A DNA stretch of 5,582 nt from Treponema sp. (GTDB taxonomy: Bacteria > Spirochaetota > Spirochaetia > Treponematales > Breznakiellaceae), in contig WQZT01000115.1 of the NCBI GenBank assembly GCA_009780595.1, positions 1 through 5,582 on the forward strand. The letters run 5' to 3'. The position numbers and the translations under genes were made by a program. Position 1 is the stretch's first letter. Each line of letters begins with the position of its first letter. Positions 1 through 5,393 of this stretch are shown piece by piece. The notes beneath the pieces were generated by a model. It was not told the DNA's origin, did not search any database, and worked only from the letters and a program-made list of their open reading frames with translations.

Positions 1-591
1 CATACTCGCCGCTTTAACCCGAGCCACCAATTTGTACACAACGCTATTAAGAAAGGCGAACTGAATGTGCTGCAGATGAACGTGCAAACGTACTTTTTCA
101 GGCGCACCAATATGAATGCGCTGGGGCAGCCGCGCTCGTGGACTGACAGCCTTCTGTGGCATCACTCCGCGCACACCATCGACCTTTTTGCGTACCAGAC
201 GCAGAGCCGGATACTAGCGGCGAACGCGTTGCAGGGCCCGATTCACAGCGAGCTGAAAATCCCGATGGATATGAGTATTCAGTTGAAAGCCGAAAGCGGC
301 GCGGTCTGCACACTGTCGCTTTCGTTTAATAACAACGGCCCGCTTGGAACGTTCTTCCGCTACATCTGCGACAATGAAACGTACATTGCCAATTACGATG
401 ATCTCACCAACGGTGCGGGCAAGGTAATTGACCTGTCGGGCATTGCGACAAGTATGAACGGAATTGAACTTCAGGACAGGGAGTTTATCTCTGCCATTGT
501 GCAGAAGCGCGAACCAAACGGCAGCATTCGCTCGGTATTTCCGTGCTATGAAGTGATTGCTAATTTAGAGCGGCAGTTGGCGCAGGGTTAA
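1..591 (+). CDS. ligC: 4-carboxy-2-hydroxymuconate-6-semialdehyde dehydrogenase, C-terminal part (5' end outside window)
   Basis: Gfo/Idh/MocA-fold NAD(P)-dependent dehydrogenase. In the protocatechuate 4,5-cleavage pathway, LigC oxidises the hemiacetal form of CHMS to 2-pyrone-4,6-dicarboxylate in the cytoplasm. The frame is open from the first base and 196 residues are visible. LigC of Sphingobium is about 315 residues, so the N-terminal Rossmann NADP-binding domain lies upstream of the window. The visible part begins HTRRFNPSHQ, followed by YFFRRTNMNALGQ (visible residues about 31-43), WTDSLLWHHSAHTIDLF (about 47-63), GPLGTFFRYICDNETYIA and NGIELQDREF. I recognise all of these as close to LigC. 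The histidine/aspartate cluster HHSAHTID (54-61) lies in the substrate-side half typical of the family. The aldo/keto reductase gene follows after 15 bases, so the two are probably co-transcribed. Assignment to LigC and not a generic oxidoreductase rests on recalled similarity plus the adjacent ligAB genes; confidence is high. Confidence 0.9.
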   Translation, partial: HTRRFNPSHQFVHNAIKKGELNVLQMNVQTYFFRRTNMNALGQPRSWTDSLLWHHSAHTIDLFAYQTQSRILAANALQGPIHSELKIPMDMSIQLKAESGAVCTLSLSFNNNGPLGTFFRYICDNETYIANYDDLTNGAGKVIDLSGIATSMNGIELQDREFISAIVQKREPNGSIRSVFPCYEVIANLERQLAQG

Positions 592-606
592 GGAAGGAGA
601 ACATCG

Positions 607-1587
607 ATGTTGAACATACATAATGTTTCGCGGCTTGGGCTTGGTTGTATGGGTTTAAGCCACGCGTACAATACTCTGCTTCCGTTAGATGATGCAAAGT
701 CATTTATCCGGCAAGCGTTTGAAATGGGGGTGAATCATTTTGACACTTCCAGTATGTACGGCTTGGGGGAAAACGAGCGGCTTTTGGGAGAGGCTTTCGC
801 CGGTTGCAGGGACAAGGTTTTTATTGCCAGTAAAGGCGGACTCACCACTATTGATGCAAGCGGGAAAGAAGAGCGCGGTATCAATAACAATCCTGAAAAC
901 ATCAGAAGGTCGTGCGATAAAAGTTTGCAGCGGTTAAAAACAGATTACATCGATCTGTACTACCTGCACCGTTGGGATAAAAAAACTCCCATCGAAGAAT
1001 GTGTTGCTACGCTTGCAGAGCTTGTGAAGCAGGGTAAAGTTCGCGCGATTGGTTTGTCGGAAGTGAGCGCGCAAACGTTGCGCCGTGCGTGTGCCGTGCA
1101 TCCGGTTGCCGCGATTCAGAGCGAGTATTCCCTGTGGACACGCGATCCTGAGGACGGGCTGCTTGACACCTGCAAGGAGCTGGGCGTGCGCTTTGTAGCG
1201 TTCAGCCCGCTGGCGCGCGGCTTTTTTGGCGGCAAGGTTTTTCGCCCAGACCCTTTTGCGAACGGCGATATTCGGCTGGGAATGCCGCGTTTCTGCGGGG
1301 ATAATTTCGAGAAGAACAAGCAGTTGCTGCCCGCCTTTTACGCCCTTGCGGAAGAAGCCGGATGTACGACGGCACAAGTTGCGCTCGCATGGCTTTTGCA
1401 CCACCGCCCGCATGAAGTTTCCGTGATTCCGGGAGCTACAAAGATGAGCCACCTGAAAGATAACTTGGGTGCACAAAGTATACGGCTGAGTGCAGATGTT
1501 ATACAGAAGCTTGAAAAGCTCATCAATAAAGATACGGTGTCAGGCGATCGGTACAACGAAAAGACGTTCACCGAAATCGATCGATAA
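607..1587 (+). CDS. Aldo/keto reductase, physiological substrate unknown
   Basis: Cytoplasmic NADPH-type aldo/keto reductase of 326 residues, full length for the family. The (beta/alpha)8 barrel signatures are clear: RLGLGCMGLS near the N terminus, GVNHFDTSSMYG (41-52), ASKGG (74-78), DYIDLYYLHRWD (113-124), GLSEVS, AIQSEYSLW, and the cofactor-binding VIPGATKMSHLKDNLGA near residues 274-290. The catalytic tetrad is complete: Asp46, Tyr51, Lys76 and His121. The pattern resembles the AKR group annotated as 'aldo/keto reductase, aryl-alcohol dehydrogenase-like / AKR13'. The start codon at 607 has a good Shine-Dalgarno (GGAAGGAGA, 592-600) six bases upstream. The gene sits 15 bases after ligC and 92 bases before ligA. 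It is not a recognised step of the protocatechuate 4,5-pathway. It could reduce an aromatic aldehyde feeding the pathway, or detoxify the semialdehyde CHMS, but both ideas are inference from position only. Confidence 0.93.
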   Translation: MLNIHNVSRLGLGCMGLSHAYNTLLPLDDAKSFIRQAFEMGVNHFDTSSMYGLGENERLLGEAFAGCRDKVFIASKGGLTTIDASGKEERGINNNPENIRRSCDKSLQRLKTDYIDLYYLHRWDKKTPIEECVATLAELVKQGKVRAIGLSEVSAQTLRRACAVHPVAAIQSEYSLWTRDPEDGLLDTCKELGVRFVAFSPLARGFFGGKVFRPDPFANGDIRLGMPRFCGDNFEKNKQLLPAFYALAEEAGCTTAQVALAWLLHHRPHEVSVIPGATKMSHLKDNLGAQSIRLSADVIQKLEKLINKDTVSGDRYNEKTFTEIDR

Positions 1588-1589
1588 TC

Positions 1590-1608
1590 GGTGATTGGTG
1601 ATTGGTGA
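1590..1608 (+). repeat. Short tandem heptamer repeat
   Basis: The 7-base unit GGTGATT is repeated 2.7 times head to tail, starting three bases after the aldo/keto reductase stop codon. Its first bases also form the right arm (TCGGTGA, 1588-1594) of a weak 7-bp stem with TCACCGA (1568-1574), with a 13-base loop across the stop codon. It is probably a slippage-derived microsatellite; no function can be assigned. Confidence 0.55.
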
Positions 1609-1624
1609 ACAAATGATTTTGTAA

Positions 1625-1657
1625 TTAGGAAATTCTGCCGTTGGCATAATTTCTTAA
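1625..1657 (+). promoter_or_regulatory. Near-perfect inverted repeat upstream of ligA (candidate operator, attenuator or weak terminator)
   Basis: The left arm 1625-1639 pairs with the right arm 1643-1657 around a 3-base loop (GTT, 1640-1642). Of 15 positions, 13 are Watson-Crick pairs, one is a G-T wobble (1628-1654) and one is a C/T mismatch (1635/1647). The right arm contains TGGCATAAT (1642-1650), which fits an extended -10 element (TGn plus CATAAT), although no good -35 sits at the usual distance. The downstream sequence is AAA then TATTTTT, so a terminator reading is possible but not canonical. The dyad lies 22 bases before the ligA start, inside the only sizeable gap between the aldo/keto reductase and ligA. 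It could be a regulator-binding palindrome over a ligA promoter or an RNA hairpin; sequence alone does not decide. Confidence 0.5.
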
Positions 1658-1669
1658 AAATATTTTTGT

Positions 1670-1674
1670 GGAGG
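1670..1674 (+). promoter_or_regulatory. Shine-Dalgarno site that fixes the ligA start
   Basis: GGAGG lies five bases before the ATG at 1680. The reading frame also contains an upstream GTG at 1668, but that codon overlaps this ribosome-binding site and so is not the start. Confidence 0.85.
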
Positions 1675-1679
1675 TTTTT

Positions 1680-2027
1680 ATGCTAAAGCGAAAAGAGATT
1701 CCGGGGACAACCCTCTTTGATGGGTCTGTCGCAAAGAATGGCTATGCACTGAATAAGATGTGCATGTCCTTCAATGAAAAGGAATGCCGCGACGAGTTTC
1801 TGAAGGACGAGGGAGCGTATTGTGACAAGTACGGTCTGAATGCCCAGCAGAAAAAAACAGTTCTGGCAAAAGACATTCTTGGTATGCTGGATGCAGGGGG
1901 CAATGCTTATTACCTTGCAAAGTTGGCTGGTATTTTCAAGCTGGATATGCAGGACATTGGTGCTCTGCAAACCGGAATGACAAAAGATGCATTCAAGCAA
2001 AAGCTTGTTGATGCGGGGAGGGACTAA
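1680..2027 (+). CDS. ligA: Protocatechuate 4,5-dioxygenase alpha (small) subunit
   Basis: Small helical subunit of the class III extradiol dioxygenase LigAB. In LigAB it caps the active site of the beta subunit and helps shape the substrate pocket. The product has 115 residues against about 139 in Sphingobium LigA; it lacks roughly 15 residues at the N terminus and about 10 at the C terminus, so it is a compact form. Conserved features are IPGTTLFDG (7-15), KNGYALNKMCMS (19-30), the DEGAYCDKYGL segment (43-53), VLAKDILGMLDAGGNAYYLAKL (61-82) and the TGMT motif (98-101) followed by a C-terminal DAGRD. The ATG at 1680 is chosen because GGAGG lies five bases upstream. The stop codon is separated by one base from the ligB start, which implies translational coupling and 1:1 production of the subunits. 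The separate alpha gene argues against a fused gallate dioxygenase (DesB/GalA type). Confidence 0.92.
   Translation: MLKRKEIPGTTLFDGSVAKNGYALNKMCMSFNEKECRDEFLKDEGAYCDKYGLNAQQKKTVLAKDILGMLDAGGNAYYLAKLAGIFKLDMQDIGALQTGMTKDAFKQKLVDAGRD
2017..2021 (+). promoter_or_regulatory. Shine-Dalgarno site that fixes the ligB start
   Basis: GGAGG, embedded in the last codons of ligA, lies seven bases before the ATG at 2029. This supports 2029 over the in-frame ATG at 1987, which would overlap ligA by 41 bases and add 14 residues not found before the MAKV start in the family. Confidence 0.85.
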
Positions 2028-2028
2028 C

Positions 2029-2865
2029 ATGGCAAAAGTTATAGGAATGTTAAACGTAACACACGTTCCGTCAATAGCGGGAGCTATTCAGGGCAAGAAG
2101 TATGATGATCCATATTGGAAACCGTGGTTTGACGGTTTCCATCCGGTACATGACTGGTTGAAAACACTTAATCCTACTGTCGTTGTTATGTTTCACAATG
2201 ACCACGGGCTGAACTTTTTCCTGGATAAACTGCCGACATTCGCAATTGGTGTTGCGCCAAAATACGATGTTGCTGATGAGGGCTGGAATATCAACCCCTT
2301 CAGGACTTTTGCAGGTCATGAGGAACTTGCGTGGCATATCCGCGAAGAGCTACACAAAGCGGAATTCGATATGGTAGTCTGTCAGGAGTACCTCATCGAT
2401 CACTCTGTTACCGTTCCCATGGAATTGTGCTGGCCTGGCGTAACGCCCTCGTTTAAATTTGTACCGATTAACCTCAATACCATTTTGTTCCCGGTGCCGA
2501 CAGCGTCGCGCTGCGAAAAATTGGGCAAGGTTGTTCACGCCGCTATTGAAAGTTTCGGTCCTAATGAGAGGGTTCTTGTTATGGGTACTGGCGGTTTAAG
2601 CCACCAACTGGAAGGCAAACGCGCAGGGCATATCAATAAGAAGTTCGACAAGGAGTGCTCGGATCACTTGGTAAACGACATCGAGTGGTTCAGGAAATTC
2701 ACTTCCGAAGATATTGTCGAGCTTGCCGGAAGCCAGGGGTTGGAAGTCCTCAACTGGATTGCCGCCCGCGGCGCATGCCCTGCGAAGATGAAGGAAATCT
2801 ACCGCTTTACGAAGATTCCGATCTCTAACACAGCAGGTAATATACTTTGTTTGGAACCTAGCTGA
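2029..2865 (+). CDS. ligB: Protocatechuate 4,5-dioxygenase beta (catalytic, Fe(II)) subunit
   Basis: Catalytic subunit of a class III extradiol ring-cleavage dioxygenase. It uses Fe(II) and O2 to open protocatechuate (or a close analogue) between C4 and C5, giving CHMS. The product has 278 residues; Sphingobium LigB is about 302, the difference being mainly a shorter C-terminal tail. The expected active-site residues are all present: iron ligands His12 (NVTHVP), His59 (FHNDHG) and Glu239 (QGLEVLNW), the catalytic base His192 (GTGGLSHQL), and the second-shell His125 (IDHSVTVP). The ISNTA segment (265-269), which helps form the substrate site in LigB, is also kept. PTFAIG (69-74) and DEGW (83-86) are further family marks. 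The gene starts one base after the ligA stop and is followed by a strong terminator. The protein looks fully functional. Exact substrate preference (protocatechuate, gallate or a methylated relative) cannot be read from sequence. Confidence 0.95.
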   Translation: MAKVIGMLNVTHVPSIAGAIQGKKYDDPYWKPWFDGFHPVHDWLKTLNPTVVVMFHNDHGLNFFLDKLPTFAIGVAPKYDVADEGWNINPFRTFAGHEELAWHIREELHKAEFDMVVCQEYLIDHSVTVPMELCWPGVTPSFKFVPINLNTILFPVPTASRCEKLGKVVHAAIESFGPNERVLVMGTGGLSHQLEGKRAGHINKKFDKECSDHLVNDIEWFRKFTSEDIVELAGSQGLEVLNWIAARGACPAKMKEIYRFTKIPISNTAGNILCLEPS

Positions 2866-2888
2866 TCATTTAATAAAAGAAGGAGGCC

Positions 2889-2929
2889 GCCGGCGTGGTA
2901 TACGCTTGTGTACACGCCGGCATTTTTTT
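2889..2929 (+). terminator. Rho-independent terminator after ligB
   Basis: GCCGGCGTG (2889-2897) pairs perfectly with CACGCCGGC (2913-2921). After a bulged G (2898), a further five pairs (2899-2903 with 2908-2912, one of them T-G) close a GCTT loop. An A and then seven T residues (2923-2929) follow at once. This is a canonical intrinsic terminator for the ligAB transcript. It lies between ligB and the tautomerase gene, so the latter depends on read-through, incomplete termination or a nearby promoter that I do not see. Confidence 0.88.
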
Positions 2930-2942
2930 ACAAGGAGAATAA
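2895..2942 (+). CDS. Possible 15-codon leader peptide overlapping the terminator (tentative)
   Basis: A GTG-initiated frame (VVYACVHAGIFLQGE) begins eight bases after AAGGAGG (2880-2886), runs through both terminator arms and stops two bases before the tautomerase ATG. A ribosome on it would melt the terminator hairpin and deliver ribosomes to the tautomerase start. The arrangement fits translation-dependent read-through. Equally, the purine-rich stretch may simply be the A-rich side of the terminator and the short frame chance. There is no run of regulatory codons for one amino acid. Confidence 0.2.
   Translation: MVYACVHAGIFLQGE
2932..2937 (+). promoter_or_regulatory. Shine-Dalgarno site that fixes the tautomerase start
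   Basis: AAGGAG lies seven bases before the ATG at 2945 and directly after the terminator T-run. The frame is open further upstream through the terminator (from a TTG at 2906), but that extension would encode a terminator-derived stretch without family similarity. Confidence 0.85.
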
Positions 2943-2944
2943 AG

Positions 2945-4024
2945 ATGAATTCGCAAAAGGCAATTCCCTGCTGTTTTATGAGAGGCGGCACTTCAAAAGG
3001 CCCGTTCTTTCTTGCGCCCGATTTACCGGATGATATTGAGCTTCGAGACAAGGTGCTGCTTGCAGCGATGGGTAGCCCTGACGCGCGGCAAATTGACGGA
3101 ATTGGTGGTGCACATCCTTTGACAAGTAAAGTTGGCATTGTGAGCAAGAGCGCCGCGCCCGGCGTTGATTTGGAATTTTTGTTCGCGCAGCTTCAGCCCA
3201 ACGGCGACAAGGTTGACACCACGCCGAACTGCGGCAATATGTTGGCGGCGGTAGTGCCTTTTGCGTTGGAGCGGGCGCTGGTTAAGGCAACGGGCGACAC
3301 TTCGACCTTCCGCGTTCTTACGCTCAACACGGATATGCTTTGCGACATTACCGTGCAAACACCGAACGGTGTAATTGAATACGCGGGAGACACCGCGATA
3401 GACGGAGCGCCCGGCACGGCAGCCCCTGTAAAGATCAATTTTCTGGATACTGCGGGATCGGTGTGCAGCGGGCTTTTGCCCACGGGCAAAGTGCGCGATA
3501 CGATCTGCGGCATCGACGTTACCTGCATTGACAACGGTATGCCGATGGTTATGATCGATGCCCGCAGCATGGGAATTACCGGCTACGAAACAGCGGCGGA
3601 TCTCAACCAGAACGCAAGCCTGAAAAAGTCACTTGAAGAATTGCGCCTTGCTGCATCTGTTGAAATGGGGCTTGGCGATACAAAAGAAAAAAGTTACCCG
3701 AAGATGTGTATGATTTCCGAGTCGCAACACGGCGGAACGGTAAACACCCGCTGTTTCATTCCCCACGTTTGCCACGAGGCTGTTGGGGTTTTGGGAGCGG
3801 TAACAATTGCCACCGCCTGCGTCATGCCAGGCAGCGTGTGCGACGGCATTGCCCGCGTAGGGAAAGGGCTTTCTCAAAACATATCCGTCGAACATCCCAG
3901 CGGGGAGTTCACCATCGAGATGACTCTTGATGACAGCGGCAACGTAACCGCCGCGTCGTTGCTGCGTACCGCGCGGCTGTTGATGCAGGGTGAGGTGATG
4001 GTTCCGCGCAGCTTGTTTCAGTAG
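2945..4024 (+). CDS. galD: 4-oxalomesaconate tautomerase (PrpF family, GalD/LigU-like)
   Basis: Cofactor-independent isomerase with two diaminopimelate-epimerase-like domains. GalD of Pseudomonas putida (361 residues) tautomerises 4-oxalomesaconate in gallate breakdown, and LigU does the related allylic isomerisation in the protocatechuate 4,5-pathway. Here the product has 359 residues. Diagnostic segments are CCFMRGGTSKGPFFL (9-23), MGSPDARQIDGIGGAHPLTSKV (42-63), PNCGNMLAAV (94-103), YAGDTAIDG, VTCIDNGMPMVM, PKMCMIS, GGTVNTRCFIPH and VEHPSGEFT. Lys62 and Cys96 correspond by motif and by their 34-residue spacing to the catalytic Lys66/Cys100 pair reported for LigU. The sequence looks closer to GalD than to the methylaconitate isomerase PrpF, and context agrees. 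GalD versus LigU chemistry cannot be separated from sequence, so the symbol marks similarity only. The gene follows ligB by 79 bases, across a terminator. Confidence 0.9.
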   Translation: MNSQKAIPCCFMRGGTSKGPFFLAPDLPDDIELRDKVLLAAMGSPDARQIDGIGGAHPLTSKVGIVSKSAAPGVDLEFLFAQLQPNGDKVDTTPNCGNMLAAVVPFALERALVKATGDTSTFRVLTLNTDMLCDITVQTPNGVIEYAGDTAIDGAPGTAAPVKINFLDTAGSVCSGLLPTGKVRDTICGIDVTCIDNGMPMVMIDARSMGITGYETAADLNQNASLKKSLEELRLAASVEMGLGDTKEKSYPKMCMISESQHGGTVNTRCFIPHVCHEAVGVLGAVTIATACVMPGSVCDGIARVGKGLSQNISVEHPSGEFTIEMTLDDSGNVTAASLLRTARLLMQGEVMVPRSLFQ

Positions 4025-4092
4025 AGTTGCTGAGAAATCCTCAAATCGCAAATCCACACAAAGCCGACGAACGTTTCGCTAACTATTCCCCG

Positions 4093-4119
4093 TTGCTGAA
4101 AGGTGCAAAGTATTATAAA
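4093..4119 (+). promoter_or_regulatory. Weak candidate promoter for the DUF819-dipeptidase unit
   Basis: The 132-base gap 4025-4156 holds TTGCTG (4093-4098) followed 15 bases later by TATAAA (4114-4119) in an AT-rich stretch; TAAAGT at 17 bases is an alternative -10. The spacing or match is imperfect in each case. I see no strong terminator after the tautomerase gene and nothing else recognisable in the gap. A promoter is expected here on functional grounds because gene content changes. Confidence 0.3.
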
Positions 4120-4156
4120 GTAATTATTAGGGCATGAGAGATAAAGGAGGAAAATC

Positions 4157-5383
4157 ATGGCAACGTTAATTTCTGCTGATGACACATGGCTTATGTGGGC
4201 GGTGTTGTTTATTTTTGCGACAACCGCAATTTTTCTGGAGCAACGCTTTAAGTGGGCGGAGCGTATTTCTGGCCCTGTCATCGGGCTTATTCTTGCGATA
4301 ATTGCGGTCAATTTTCGTATATTGCCGACAGATTCCGCCGTGTACGATGCAGTGTGGACATATTTCATCCCGCTCGCAGTTGCAATGTTGTTGTTCCGCG
4401 CGGACATTAAAACGATAGTTCGCAATACTGGAAAAATGTTTTTTCTGGTAAACGTTGCATCGCTTGGAACTTTAATCGGAGTAATCATCGCGTTCTTTAT
4501 ATTCCGCGGGAAAATACCGGAACTTGATAAAGTAGCGGGTGTTATCACTGGCTCGTACATTGGCGGCGGTGTTAACCTTTTTGCCGTGGCAAGTTCCGTA
4601 AACATATCGCAAACAATGTTGAGCGCTGAAATTGTCGCGGATAACTTTATCATGGCGCTGGTTATTTTCTTAACGCTGTGGATGCCGACAAGCGCTTTTT
4701 TCCGCAAGCACTATCCGCACCCGATTGAAGATGAAATTGCCAAGCGCGGCACTGGAGGAAAAAGCGCCACAATGACAGCGCAGTTTTGGGGGCGCAAGGA
4801 AATTTCCCTGCTGGATATTGCGCTTACTGTGGGGACGGCGTTTTTGATTGTTGTCGTGGCGACAAAGATTTCGGGGTTGCTGGGAAGAGCGTTTGCCCCG
4901 GGTGAAGGTGCGGGCTTTTGGCAAGGTCTGCCTTCGCTCATATTTGGCAACCAGTACGTTATGCTGACTATTGTTTCAACGTTCGCCGTTTCACTGTTCC
5001 CCAAATATTTTGCGGGGCTGAAAGGGGCGCAAGAAGTTGGCACGTACCTTATCTATGTGTTCTTTGTCGTTATCGGCTGCCCCGCGAATATAAAAGACGT
5101 TCTGCTCAATGCGCCGTTCCTGTTCCTGTTCTGCGGAATTATTGCGGCGATGAATATTATCCTTAACCTTCTTGCAGGGAAACTGTTCCGTCACAATCTG
5201 GAAGAAATCAGTTTAACTTCAAACGCAAGCATTGGCGGCCCTTCAACAGCGGCGGCGATGGCAGTTGCGAAAGGCTACGACAAACTGGTTGTTCCCGGCA
5301 TATTGATTGGTTTGTGGGGGTATATTATTGGCACTCCACTCGGCTTAATAATGTCTCGCTGGTTTGAACAATTTATGGAGTGA
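4157..5383 (+). CDS. DUF819 family multi-spanning membrane protein (YjcL-like), putative transporter
   Basis: Integral inner-membrane protein of 408 residues, similar in length to Bacillus subtilis YjcL (about 396), of the DUF819 family, whose function I do not know to be established. Roughly ten hydrophobic segments are visible, e.g. about 11-27, 38-56, 65-80, 94-116, 160-176, 218-236, 266-281, 295-308, 319-341 and 377-399. A polar cytosolic-type loop lies at about 183-216. Two halves show matching landmarks: ADIK (82-85) then GSYIGGGVNLFAVA (132-145), and ANIK (310-313) then SNASIGGPSTAAAMAVA (355-371), with similar spacing. This suggests an internal duplication of the kind common in secondary carriers with broken helices. 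A strong AAAGGAGG (4143-4150) lies six bases before the ATG. The dipeptidase gene starts 10 bases after the stop, so the two are very likely one operon. Dipeptide or muropeptide transport is inference; aromatic-acid uptake for the upstream genes is the alternative. Confidence 0.88.
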   Translation: MATLISADDTWLMWAVLFIFATTAIFLEQRFKWAERISGPVIGLILAIIAVNFRILPTDSAVYDAVWTYFIPLAVAMLLFRADIKTIVRNTGKMFFLVNVASLGTLIGVIIAFFIFRGKIPELDKVAGVITGSYIGGGVNLFAVASSVNISQTMLSAEIVADNFIMALVIFLTLWMPTSAFFRKHYPHPIEDEIAKRGTGGKSATMTAQFWGRKEISLLDIALTVGTAFLIVVVATKISGLLGRAFAPGEGAGFWQGLPSLIFGNQYVMLTIVSTFAVSLFPKYFAGLKGAQEVGTYLIYVFFVVIGCPANIKDVLLNAPFLFLFCGIIAAMNIILNLLAGKLFRHNLEEISLTSNASIGGPSTAAAMAVAKGYDKLVVPGILIGLWGYIIGTPLGLIMSRWFEQFME

Positions 5384-5393
5384 CGGAACTCGT

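Noticed and set aside
934..1476. 180-codon open frame on the minus strand
   Set aside because: Fully inside the aldo/keto reductase gene, which has an intact catalytic tetrad; basic, low-order product with no known motif.
1568..1594. TCACCGA/TCGGTGA stem across the aldo/keto reductase stop codon as a terminator
   Set aside because: Seven pairs with a 13-base loop and no following T-run; too weak for a terminator call.
1987..2028. Upstream ATG as an alternative ligB start
   Set aside because: It would overlap ligA and add 14 unrelated residues; the GGAGG seven bases before 2029 and the MAKV...TH start typical of LigB favour 2029.
3629..4057. 142-codon open frame on the minus strand
   Set aside because: Antisense to the conserved C-terminal half of the tautomerase; no family signature.
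4026..4099. Direct repeat GTTGCTGA at 4026-4033 and 4092-4099
   Set aside because: Only eight bases long, 66 bases apart and without flanking mobile-element features; likely chance.
4018..4707. 229-codon open frame on the minus strand
   Set aside because: It lies antisense to the start of the DUF819 gene, whose family match, membrane pattern and strong ribosome site are convincing. The antisense product has no recognisable domain.
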